From Candidatus Methanophaga sp. GoMg3.2 (GTDB lineage Archaea > Halobacteriota > Syntropharchaeia > Alkanophagales > Methanospirareceae), in the NCBI GenBank assembly GCA_013180565.1, contig QBUN01000425.1, positions 1 to 49,927 on the forward strand: a stretch of 49,927 nucleotides of DNA, read 5' to 3'. This document shows, in pieces, positions 16,349 to 28,846 of this stretch (position 1 is the stretch's first letter; the number at the start of each line of letters is the position of its first letter). The translations under genes and the position numbers were made by a program. Below the pieces are notes generated by a model. That model made no database searches and had not been told where the DNA came from. It worked only from the letters and a program-made list of their open reading frames with translations.

Positions 16349-17866
16349 ATGGAAGAGAGAGGCCTACTGGGAGATATAAGGATAATAGCATTAATATTAC
16401 TTGTCATTGCCGCTTTGGTTGCCATTTATGTTTATCCACCGCCACCTGCAGATGCGGGGATCGACGGCAATCTAAAATATGGTCTGGATTTAGTGGGTGG
16501 GTCATGGCTGCAGTTGAAATTAGAAGGCACCTTAGTGGGGATAAACGCATCTGTTAATGAAAGTACGGTTGCTACGTTCCTTGAAAAGGAGCTGGATACC
16601 GAAGTTAATTATTACAAGACTGATAGAGAGACAGTATATGAAATAAGGAAGAGTGTCTCAAAGGACAAATTATCCGAATTACTAACAGGAGTTAATGGTA
16701 GCATAACGAAGAAACCTGATGGCAAAGATTATTTCGAAGAGAGTGTTATTCCGGAAACGCGAGACGAAACGAAACGGATAATAGAGACAAAGCTAAACAT
16801 ACTTGGATTAGCGGACATTAAGCCAAGAACGGTTGGAGAGAACTTTATCCTTATTGACCTTGCGGGTGTGGACATCGGGACGGCAAAGAGAATAGTAGGT
16901 AATCCCGGAAAGTTTGAGATACGAATCCAGACAGAAGGTGTAAGAGGCGATATAGAGAAAGGGCAAAGATTGGATGAGATCGCGAACATCAGTGCGCATG
17001 TCATTTATGGCAGCGAGGGGATAGAAAGCAGAAGCGTGGGCGCAATGCCAGAGCGTGAGAAAGATGATAGACCCTGGGGTGCTACATTTACGTTAAAGGA
17101 GAAAGGCGCGGTCGCATTACGAGATGCTGCTATTGAATACAATGCGACCGAGGATAGAGAGAATCACGAACTCGTAATGCTGCTTGACGAGGTGGTTGTG
17201 TATAGTGCGTCTTTATCACCTGATCTTGCGATAAAAATGAAAGAGAAGCCGCAGTATGGCTTGCGTGCAGAAACAGGAGTGGGAGATGAAGGATTTAAAG
17301 AGGCAAAGGAGCTGATAATACACTTAAAAGCGGGCGTATTACCCGTAAATGTGATTATAATAGGCTCAGGCGAAATACCCGCTTACTTAGGGGCGCAATT
17401 CAAGGAAGGAGCAGCAATTGCTGGATTATTTGCGCTTATTCTCGTTACAGTTGTCGTCTTCTTGCGGTACCGGGAGAAGAAGATAGTATTGCCGATGTTC
17501 TTTGCACTTCTTAGCGAGGTAATCTTGATATTGGGCTTTGCCGCGGCGATAGGATGGCAGATGGATTTGCCGAGCATTGCGGGAATAATCGCGGTGATAG
17601 GCACGGGAGTGGATCAATTAGTGATAATAACAGATGAAGTGCTTTCGGGTGGTCGGTCCTCCAAGAGCATGTATCGTAAACGGATCTCATTTGCATTTGG
17701 TATAATCTTCGTTTCCGCTGCAACCACAATCGTGGCGATGCTTGCTCTTGGTTTGATGGCTCTTGGCACATTGAAGGGTTTTGCCATTGTAACCATCGTT
17801 GGACTGCTAATAGGGATTTTCATTACAAGGCCTGCTTATGCGCGGATAATAGAAGATATATTGTGA
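16349..17866 (+). CDS. secD: Preprotein translocase subunit SecD
   Basis: 505 residues, normal for archaeal SecD. One N-terminal membrane span (about 9-29), then 'KYGLDLVGGSWLQLKLEG' (the conserved GLDLxGG motif), a large exoplasmic P1 domain, and five more spans from about residue 350 containing 'EGAAIAGLFALILV', 'LPSIAGIIAVIGTGVDQLVIITDE' and the C-terminal 'GLLIGIFITRPAYARIIEDIL'. With SecF it helps protein export through SecYE. Archaeal secF usually sits directly upstream of secD, but here the upstream genes are winged-helix regulators and no secF is in the window. A GAGGGGGA ribosome site precedes the ATG. Confidence 0.95.
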   Translation: MEERGLLGDIRIIALILLVIAALVAIYVYPPPPADAGIDGNLKYGLDLVGGSWLQLKLEGTLVGINASVNESTVATFLEKELDTEVNYYKTDRETVYEIRKSVSKDKLSELLTGVNGSITKKPDGKDYFEESVIPETRDETKRIIETKLNILGLADIKPRTVGENFILIDLAGVDIGTAKRIVGNPGKFEIRIQTEGVRGDIEKGQRLDEIANISAHVIYGSEGIESRSVGAMPEREKDDRPWGATFTLKEKGAVALRDAAIEYNATEDRENHELVMLLDEVVVYSASLSPDLAIKMKEKPQYGLRAETGVGDEGFKEAKELIIHLKAGVLPVNVIIIGSGEIPAYLGAQFKEGAAIAGLFALILVTVVVFLRYREKKIVLPMFFALLSEVILILGFAAAIGWQMDLPSIAGIIAVIGTGVDQLVIITDEVLSGGRSSKSMYRKRISFAFGIIFVSAATTIVAMLALGLMALGTLKGFAIVTIVGLLIGIFITRPAYARIIEDIL

Positions 17867-17867
17867 A

Positions 17868-18245
17868 GAAAAGCGCAAGACTTTTTATACCCCTCGAATC
17901 CGGATAACCCGCACCGAGGAATATATGCATGATGTCACCGCCGTCAACAATAGGGAAGAAGCTATGCTCAATCTTTATCCGCTCAGCGAGCGAAAGGTCT
18001 GCGTTCGGCGGCACATGCGTGCCATTAGTGTAAGTCCTACCACGCCGATGATATAGACCAATTCGTCCAAATAAACTGCTACATCGCCTTTTTCTTCTTG
18101 TCCTGGAAATCCACATCGTCAGGCGAAGTTTTGAATGAGTACACGCAACAGTGATAGCGCGAAACACCTGCATCTGCGTCATCTCATAGACGAACATCTG
18201 CATGTGCTGCTCTATCTCATCATATACAGGTGAAAGTGCCCTTCA
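17868..18245 (-). pseudogene. nrdD: Anaerobic ribonucleotide reductase (nrdD) remnant
   Basis: On the minus strand, 'YTNGTHVPPNADLSLAERIK' (about 18032-17975) and 'FPIVDGGDIMHIFLGAGYPD' just after are clearly class III anaerobic ribonucleoside-triphosphate reductase. Upstream, 'EEKGDVAVYLDE' is in a different frame and 'YDEIEQHMQMFVYEMTQMQ' in a third, with stops between, so at least two frameshifts and probably an internal loss have occurred. The 3' side breaks off after 'GIKSL', only a few bases from the secD stop codon, so the C-terminal radical-site domain is gone. A functional class III reductase would be about 700 residues. The fragment cannot be active. Confidence 0.7.
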
Positions 18246-18288
18246 AGATATCGTGCTCCGCAGTGATAAAAAGAAGTATAGCCGAAGA

Positions 18289-18361
18289 AGCCAAGGCCCG
18301 GATTTGAACCGGGGTATAGCTGATCTGCAGTCAGCCGCGTGTGCCTCTCCGCCACCTTGGC
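18289..18361 (-). tRNA. tRNA-Cys (anticodon GCA)
   Basis: On the minus strand the acceptor stem is GCCAAGG/CCTTGGC with discriminator T. The anticodon loop CTGCAGA in the stem CTGA/TCAG gives anticodon GCA (Cys). The T-arm is CCCGG-TTCAAAT-CCGGG. No CCA and no intron. tRNA-Cys near the end of the rRNA operon is usual in Euryarchaeota, but here no 5S gene lies between it and the 23S gene. Confidence 0.95.
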
Positions 18362-18414
18362 ACAAACTTCCCTTATAAGGTGAAGAAAGTTTGATTAAAG
18401 AAAAACCTTTTGCC

Positions 18415-18424
18415 GATATAAAAA
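18415..18424 (-). promoter_or_regulatory. TATA box of tRNA-Cys
   Basis: TTTTTATATC on the minus strand predicts a start near 18394, about 33 bases before the tRNA. The leader (18364-18392) can fold on itself: AAACTT at one end pairs with AAGTTT at the other around the self-complementary CCTTATAAGG. The tRNA therefore seems to have its own promoter besides read-through from 23S. Confidence 0.45.
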
Positions 18425-18489
18425 CCATCAGAAATTAGAGAAAAATAAAGAAAAAGTGCACTTCACAACTCAGATTTCATCTGAACCCA

Positions 18490-21450
<2,961 letters not shown>

Positions 21451-21569
21451 TGAGCTCATTAAATGTCTGAGTTGCAAAGTGCGTATGATAACTTCATCTG
21501 ACAGCAACTGCCATCTGTAACTTCCCTAACAACAAGCAAGTCGTTAGGTGCATTCACATTCCAGGAACA

Positions 21570-21641
21570 TGGACTCGCTGGGATTTGAACCCAGGGCCTT
21601 CGCCTCGCAAAGGCGACGATCTTCCACTGATCTACGAGCCC
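21570..21641 (-). tRNA. tRNA-Ala (anticodon TGC) in the rRNA spacer
   Basis: On the minus strand the acceptor stem is GGGCTCG/CGAGTCC with one G-U pair and discriminator A. The anticodon loop TTTGCGA in the stem CGCC/GGCG gives TGC (Ala). The T-arm is CTGGG-TTCAAAT-CCCAG. It sits between 16S and 23S as in most Euryarchaeota and is released from the rRNA precursor. Confidence 0.97.
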
Positions 21642-21744
21642 CAAATTTATCCCAGCTATTTGCTTATTTGATATGCTATGATTTAAACTAGACCCCAAAC
21701 CTAACTTGATACTCTTTCAGCTCTGATTGGTTTTAAAAAAATTT

Positions 21745-23224
<1,480 letters not shown>

Positions 23225-23371
23225 GTTGAAATTGACAATATTTTGCACACACCTACCTTAACCAATCAGATTTACTGGCTATCAAATTAGGCTTAAGTAT
23301 CCATTGTCGGACACGAAAATACATCTACTTCATGTCCCCATAAGTACCATAATATACAATTGAATTGCCAC

Positions 23372-23379
23372 TATAAAAA
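23372..23379 (-). promoter_or_regulatory. Probable rRNA operon promoter
   Basis: TTTTTATA on the minus strand, about 150 bases upstream of the 16S 5' end, in the only AT-rich stretch of the leader. It predicts a start near 23350. Other elements of the leader were not resolved. Confidence 0.35.
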
Positions 23380-23401
23380 CATATGCTCTCTTGAATGTTT
23401 T

Positions 23402-23776
23402 CTATCGTACCACTGCGTCCAACTCTTCTATGCTCATCTTTCTTTCCGCCAACCCCTGTTCTACTGCTTTCATACCTACCGCAACTGCTTCGCGCACATA
23501 CATATCGTCGATTATACGTGTAGCAGAAACATCTAAAGCGCCCCTTTAAACAGCCGGAAAAAATCGCCCGCCATATCTACCACCCATCCTCGCTTTATGA
23601 TGCCTAGACCAAGAGGTTGAAATAGCGATGCAAACCTCAGAATCATGTATTGTCTCTTTTATATCGCCGCTTCTACCGCCTTTGTTCGTCTTTTTGCATA
23701 TCCCCCACTTATTCTTATCCCCTTTCACATCTATCCGATCAGCATTCAAGATCCCCTTACTATCTATAAAGCATTA
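23402..23776 (-). pseudogene. Malic enzyme C-terminal remnant with frameshifts
   Basis: On the minus strand, 'FIDSKGILNADRIDVKGDKN' leads into 'KKTNKGGRSGDIKETIHDSE' and 'VCIAIST', which is the NAD-domain region of NAD(P)-dependent malic enzyme. The frame then slips: 'LGLGIIKRGWVVDMAGDFF' continues the homology in another frame. About 25 residues later a third frame gives 'GALDVSATRIIDDMYVREAV' and ends at the TAG at 23402-23404, matching the family's C-terminus. The segment between (including the usual 'NSLGFPGIFR') is missing. So the remnant has two frame changes and an internal deletion, and the N-terminal half is absent. The stretch 23777-23933 holds only the leader of the CODH-like operon. 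Confidence 0.75.
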
Positions 23777-23933
23777 TTAATTACAGATGATGTGTCCTTC
23801 TTTGATATTTCATAATTAAAGATTCTTGCAAAGCAGAATCTATCTTTAATCGGTGTTTTTTAAAAAAAAGCGCTACGTACGCCATTATAGGAAGAGGAAA
23901 TAAATGAAGATGCACGGGAGAGTATCATGAAAA

Positions 23934-26390
23934 ATGGAGCCTGAGAGATTTGCTACGTTGAGAGCAGATGAAAAAGAAGCGAATAAAAAGATAGTGAAAG
24001 TGGGCGATTGTGAAGTGGACCTCGAAGAAGTGGTGCGAGACCTACGGGGAGTGGAGGACATCGCGACAGATATAATTAAGGAGATGGGCGAAAGGCGGGT
24101 GAAACAATGGAAACCAAAATTGAATATCTTAGCACATGCATCGGACATCGCAGAATGGGATAGTGTGCTTCTGAACAGGTATCACCCCTTATATACTAGC
24201 ATACCAAGTACCCCCACAATTATGGAAGAGTCAAACCAAGCTAAGCTAAGCTTGCAGGACACATGTAAAGGGCTGTTTAAGCAATTAACATTTGCGCGTG
24301 ATTTGCTCGAATTCGCTATAAAAGTCTTCGGTCGGGATAGGGAGATTGACATGGGTAGTTCGATCACGTATCCCACGATGAACACATCCATGCTAACGGG
24401 ATTTTACACGAAGAATTTAGATGATATGGATAGAGCGTTATCATACGCAGAAGCACAACTATCAGAGTTATTACTCGCCGCTTATTTCGGGGCTGAGAGC
24501 GTATTAGAGTTTGAAGAGAAGGCACTGCATGCAGGCGCCCTTACCTTCCTTGCGATGGAGATAGCGGAAACTATAAAGATGTGCTGCTTTGAGTTCTTCA
24601 ATGCGGGTAAACATCCGGCAACGGAATATTCTGATTCCCCGCCTGTTGAGATTGAGGTGGGGATGGGTACAGTTGATAGAACCAAACCGGTTATAGTTTT
24701 CTTCGGCAATAATTTCCTACCTGCATGGTTCGCCGTTGAGCACGTAAAGGCAAAGGGGTTAGAAGATGCAATAGAGATCTGTGGCGTGGGTGCGGTAGGG
24801 CATGACATACCGCGATTTTATAACGGGGGGAAGGTTCTCACATCCGCAGTAAAGGCAAGGAAGGTGACAAGAGCGGGCATACCAGATGTAGTTGTTGCCA
24901 GTGAGACATGTCTGGATTTTGATCTGGTGGCAGAAGCGAAGCGAGTAGATGCGAAAGTGGTTGCATATGGATATAAAGCGGGTAGTGGGTTAGAAGACCG
25001 ATCTGATGATTCTGTGGAGGATATACTTAAAAATGTAATGGAAAATGACTTGCCAGGCGTGAGGATAACAATTCCGGAGAAAGCGGGCGAACTTGCTGTT
25101 AAATTGGCGATTGCTATAAAACAAAAAGGTAAGAGAAAAGAGAACTACTTGTTGGCTGAGCTAAAGAAAGAAGCGTCAAAATGTAACTCATGCGACCTCT
25201 GTACCCAGGTATGTCCAAATAAGCAGACAATAAGCAAGGCGATGGATGACGTGAACGCACTCGCAGCTATTTACGATAACTGTATATTTTGCGGTCTGTG
25301 TGAGAAAGCGTGCCCGGAAGGAGTTCCGATTATGGATTTGATTATGAGTGCTGCGGCTACAACAGGTAAGCTAAAAGGGGATAAATATCTTATGCGTGCT
25401 GGCAGGGGTCCTATGTCAGAATTAGAGTGGCGAGACTTGACGTTTGGGATTATCCTCGGTGGTAACGGTCCCGGGATGATTAACATTATCGGGTGTGGGA
25501 ATTATCCGGGTTCAGAGCGCGAAGTAGCGGAAATGGCACGATATTTTCTGGAACGAAATGCTCTTGTCACTGTTTCCGGCTGCGTTGCCGCAGATGTTGC
25601 GAAATATTTCGATGAAAACGGTTTTTTATTCGAGCAATACATCGCGGCAGGCGTGCTAAAAGGGTTGGTGAATTTTGGCGGGTGCACTGCTATCTCGCAT
25701 GTGCCCGCGGCGATCTATCGCGGTGCGTTGGTCGGCAGTGGATACACACCAAAGGCAAACTGGACGCAGATTGCCGATTATCTCTATGCACGATTACCCG
25801 TAGTAGTTATAATGTGGGGTGCCGCGACAGAGGAGATGTACGCAATCGCAGCGGGACTCGTGAGGTCAGGCATACCGGTAGTTATCGGTCCTTCCGACTT
25901 CAAGTTCAAAAGATATTTTTTGGGTGATAAAGATGACAGGAGCAAGTGGTGGATGTATGACGGCGTTACGGGCGAGAAGAAAGAGGTTGAGCCATGCCCT
26001 ATGCACATGCTCGTGCCTGTGGATACGAAAGAGGAAGCAATAGCGATGTGTGCTAAGTTATTGCACCGACCGCTTGCGTTGCGGGATCCACGACTTGCGA
26101 GTTTAGAAGCGGAGAACGAAGCATATAAAAACTTCTTTGGTGAGTATTCTGATGATTGGCATTTGTATGTGCGATCAGAGCAGGAATTGCATGTGATGCG
26201 GCGTGCGGAATTACTGAGGAAGTTAGGGCAGGAACATGGCTGGGAGATAGAAGGTATGAAGATAAAGCGGGCAAGGCATAGGTCCGGGGAACTGATGGAT
26301 ATGCAAGAGTATAACAAAAGATACGGGATACAATTGGGCAGGTATTCGACGCTCGTGCCGAGGTTGATAACGAGGAAGGATATAAAATAG
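23934..26390 (+). CDS. CODH/ACS alpha-subunit (CdhA) homologue with altered C-cluster
   Basis: 818 residues, homologous to archaeal CdhA almost throughout: 'EKALHAG', 'PVEIEVGMGTVDRTKPVIV', two ferredoxin motifs (C417-x2-C420-x2-C423-x3-C427 and C450-x2-C453-x2-C456-x3-C460), 'GRGPMSELEWR', 'IIGCGNYPG' and 'SGIPVVIGPSDFKFKRYFLG'. Compared with Ni-CODH, the four cysteines that hold the Fe/Ni cubane positions are kept (C326 in 'SETCLD', C521 in 'GCGNY', C550 in 'SGC', C584 in 'GGC'). The two ligands of the unique iron are not: the His of 'GHN' is Asn259 ('FFGNNF') and the Cys of 'GICC' is absent ('CGVGAVG', with only a displaced Cys283). The N-terminal B/D cluster cysteines are also gone (only C26 and C111 in the first 250 residues). 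The ATG at 23934 is the first start after a stop in frame. Normal CO oxidation is unlikely. The ACS gene follows after 12 bases. Confidence 0.85.
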   Translation: MEPERFATLRADEKEANKKIVKVGDCEVDLEEVVRDLRGVEDIATDIIKEMGERRVKQWKPKLNILAHASDIAEWDSVLLNRYHPLYTSIPSTPTIMEESNQAKLSLQDTCKGLFKQLTFARDLLEFAIKVFGRDREIDMGSSITYPTMNTSMLTGFYTKNLDDMDRALSYAEAQLSELLLAAYFGAESVLEFEEKALHAGALTFLAMEIAETIKMCCFEFFNAGKHPATEYSDSPPVEIEVGMGTVDRTKPVIVFFGNNFLPAWFAVEHVKAKGLEDAIEICGVGAVGHDIPRFYNGGKVLTSAVKARKVTRAGIPDVVVASETCLDFDLVAEAKRVDAKVVAYGYKAGSGLEDRSDDSVEDILKNVMENDLPGVRITIPEKAGELAVKLAIAIKQKGKRKENYLLAELKKEASKCNSCDLCTQVCPNKQTISKAMDDVNALAAIYDNCIFCGLCEKACPEGVPIMDLIMSAAATTGKLKGDKYLMRAGRGPMSELEWRDLTFGIILGGNGPGMINIIGCGNYPGSEREVAEMARYFLERNALVTVSGCVAADVAKYFDENGFLFEQYIAAGVLKGLVNFGGCTAISHVPAAIYRGALVGSGYTPKANWTQIADYLYARLPVVVIMWGAATEEMYAIAAGLVRSGIPVVIGPSDFKFKRYFLGDKDDRSKWWMYDGVTGEKKEVEPCPMHMLVPVDTKEEAIAMCAKLLHRPLALRDPRLASLEAENEAYKNFFGEYSDDWHLYVRSEQELHVMRRAELLRKLGQEHGWEIEGMKIKRARHRSGELMDMQEYNKRYGIQLGRYSTLVPRLITRKDIK

Positions 26391-26402
26391 GAGGATAACA
26401 AG

Positions 26403-27869
26403 ATGACAAAAGCGAAGCTGACAGAAGAAGAAGAAGAACAAGAACAAGCGAAAGATAGGCAAGAAATATGGGATGCCTTACCCAAAGGTAAGGTTTATCA
26501 CGTACCAACGAATCCGGACGATTTTTTCACGGGAATCTCCTATGACATATCACCACGGCAGGCCGGGCAGAGGGTGAGGAAGCATGACATGTATTGCGAG
26601 TTAGGTGGTCCGAAGCAGAGATACAGTAGTTTCTTCTTTATCGAGGTGGTGAAAGGGGATGACAAGATAGAAGATGGACGCGTGGAGGTGATAGGACCAG
26701 AGATAAAGGAAATAGAGGGGCAATCGCTGCCTTTTGGTTTCTGGATACGGTATTATGGTAAGGAATTAACAGAAGATTATCTTGATTTGCTTACTCGATG
26801 GACGTATTTCGCATTGGAAGAAGGGGAAGGGTGGATGCTACTTAATACCCGCGACACAATATGGTTGCGATTGCACAAAAAAGATGCAGCTAAACATGAT
26901 TTTGAGCACCTTGGCCAAGCGATGATAAATCTCTGCAAGATACAGTTCCCTCTGGTAGAGAAGGCAGATGCGAAGATTCTAATAGCTACTGAGGATCTAG
27001 GTGGGTCCGAACTCACAAAGGGAATAATAGATAACGTTTGCACACCCTACTGGGAGCGAGTGGATAAGCGTGCGAGGGCATTTTCTGACGGTGACGCAGA
27101 TACCTTTTATGGCTGCACTATCTGCCAGACATTCGCGCCGAGTCATGTATGCGCAGTTGCACCGGATAGACCGCCCTATTGCGGGATAATCACATGGATA
27201 GGCGCAAAAGTAATGTGTGACCTTGACCCGTATGGATATATATTTGAGATGCCGAAGGGCGAATGCGTTGACCCCGAAGGCGGAGAATACACGGGCATAA
27301 ATGAAAAGATCTATGAGAAGTCAAACCGGACTTACAAACGCGTGGTTATGTATTCCTCGATTACATATCCGCAGACGAATTGCGGATGTTTCGAAGCTGC
27401 CATATTCTATATTCCCGATGTTGATGGCTTGGGTCTGGTAGACCGGCGATATGGGGGTGAAACGCCTTTGGGTGTGACATTCTCTAAACTCGCGGGGCTT
27501 ATAAGTGGCGGACAGCAGAATCATGGATATTGTGGCATATCTTCTAGAACGCCGAGATCGCGTAAATTTGTTCGTGCCGATGGTGGATGGAATCGTATAG
27601 TATGGATACCAAAGGAATATAAGCAAATTCTTACGGAATCCATTCCCGCAGAGATGTTTGACAAAATCGCAACAGAGGAAGACTGCATAGACGCAGAAGG
27701 ACTGAGGGAGTTTCTTAAGCGTGTACACCATCCTGTTGTAACATTGTGGAAGGACGGAGAAACGCCAGACCCTCTGAATTTACCCCCTCCTAATACTGAC
27801 TGGGATCAAGAGGAAGAGAAAAAGGCACGAGAAAAAGGGAAGAAGGTATTAACTATCCTTCCTCTTTAA
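26403..27869 (+). CDS. cdhC: Acetyl-CoA synthase beta subunit (CdhC)
   Basis: 488 residues, usual for archaeal CdhC. It makes or cleaves acetyl-CoA from CO, a methyl group on a corrinoid protein and CoA at the Ni-Ni-[4Fe-4S] A-cluster. The A-cluster cysteines are all present: C238, C241, C250, C260 and the C327-G-C329 pair. The spacings 3-9-10-67-2 are exactly those of characterised acetyl-CoA synthases. 'FYGCTICQTFAPSHVC', 'PDRPPYCG' and 'NCGCFEA' are canonical. GGAGG lies just before the ATG. It is co-transcribed with the unusual CdhA homologue, but cdhB, cdhD and cdhE are not adjacent as in the standard operon. The next gene (tfb) is convergent, 8 bases away. Confidence 0.95.
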   Translation: MTKAKLTEEEEEQEQAKDRQEIWDALPKGKVYHVPTNPDDFFTGISYDISPRQAGQRVRKHDMYCELGGPKQRYSSFFFIEVVKGDDKIEDGRVEVIGPEIKEIEGQSLPFGFWIRYYGKELTEDYLDLLTRWTYFALEEGEGWMLLNTRDTIWLRLHKKDAAKHDFEHLGQAMINLCKIQFPLVEKADAKILIATEDLGGSELTKGIIDNVCTPYWERVDKRARAFSDGDADTFYGCTICQTFAPSHVCAVAPDRPPYCGIITWIGAKVMCDLDPYGYIFEMPKGECVDPEGGEYTGINEKIYEKSNRTYKRVVMYSSITYPQTNCGCFEAAIFYIPDVDGLGLVDRRYGGETPLGVTFSKLAGLISGGQQNHGYCGISSRTPRSRKFVRADGGWNRIVWIPKEYKQILTESIPAEMFDKIATEEDCIDAEGLREFLKRVHHPVVTLWKDGETPDPLNLPPPNTDWDQEEEKKAREKGKKVLTILPL

Positions 27870-27877
27870 AGAAGAAA

Positions 27878-28786
27878 TCAAACCATTCCAACGCCCAGGA
27901 ATTTACCGTCTCGTGATGGGCTAAGAACGTCTATGTTTAACCGCTTCACCAGTTCTTTATACCTATCGCGGATGGTAATCTCAGTTGTACCAGCGACTTT
28001 TGCTATCTCCTTCTCCGTTCGATATTCGCCACTTAAAACAGTGGCAATGTATATTGCCGCCGCTGCGGTCCCTATTGGTCCCCAGCCCTTTGCCATCCCG
28101 GTCCCATCATCATCTTGCAGTATCACCATGGCTTTTTCCCTTATCTCCGCACTCAACCCAAGTTTAGAGCAGAAACGTGGGATGTAGCGCGCGGGATCAG
28201 CGGGAGCAAGCTTTATCTCTAATCGCCTTAAAAGGAAAATGTACGCTCTCCTTATCTTCTTTAAGGGACTCCTTGAGACCTCTGCCATCTCTTTCAGTGT
28301 TCGTGGAACACCATACTGCCGGCAAGTAATATATAGCATCGCCGAAACTAACTCTTCTATGCTCCGTCCCTTGATTAGGCCGCGCTTCATTGCTTTCCTA
28401 TATAATACTGATGTCGCCTCCTTGATGTTATTTGGCAGTCCAAGGGCACATGCCATCCTATCTATCTCAACAAGTGCAAAAGCAAGCGTCTTATCACTGG
28501 AATCGATACTTATCCCTCGTAATCGCCTCGTCCGTGCAGGTAACCCGGGCGTAGGTGTACCCAGCCCTTTGTCATGTATCCTATAACTCATAGGAGGACC
28601 GGTTCTTATCCTTTTAGAGGCTTGCTCCTCGTCATATGAACGCCACTCGGGTCCAAGATCCACGATATTCTCAGCGATCACTATCCCACAATCAGCACAG
28701 TAAAGTTCCGCATGCCGAGAATCAGTTATTACATTTTTTGATCCGCATTCGGGGCATTTCCTTATTCTCTCAGAGATAACTGCCAT
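27878..28786 (-). CDS. tfb: Transcription initiation factor TFB
   Basis: About 302 residues. The N-terminal zinc ribbon is CPEC...CADC, the B-finger region follows ('WRSYDEEQASKRIRTGPPMSY'), then the two cyclin-fold repeats with 'ALVEIDRMACALGLP' and 'GWGPIGTAAAAIYIA'. TFB binds TBP-TATA and recruits RNA polymerase. A TTG 12 bases upstream (28798) is in frame, but the TATA box at 28815-28824 predicts a start near 28793, so I take the ATG at 28786 and a very short leader. Archaea often have several TFBs; nothing here says whether this is the only one. Confidence 0.96.
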   Translation of the reverse strand: MAVISERIRKCPECGSKNVITDSRHAELYCADCGIVIAENIVDLGPEWRSYDEEQASKRIRTGPPMSYRIHDKGLGTPTPGLPARTRRLRGISIDSSDKTLAFALVEIDRMACALGLPNNIKEATSVLYRKAMKRGLIKGRSIEELVSAMLYITCRQYGVPRTLKEMAEVSRSPLKKIRRAYIFLLRRLEIKLAPADPARYIPRFCSKLGLSAEIREKAMVILQDDDGTGMAKGWGPIGTAAAAIYIATVLSGEYRTEKEIAKVAGTTEITIRDRYKELVKRLNIDVLSPSRDGKFLGVGMV

Positions 28787-28814
28787 TTTATGTATCAACC
28801 TATTTTGTTTTCAT

Positions 28815-28824
28815 TATATATAAA
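28815..28824 (-). promoter_or_regulatory. TATA box of tfb
   Basis: TTTATATATA on the minus strand, about 33 bases before the ATG at 28786, predicting a nearly leaderless mRNA. Confidence 0.55.
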
Positions 28825-28846
28825 GAGATAGGTTATTGTGCAGTAT

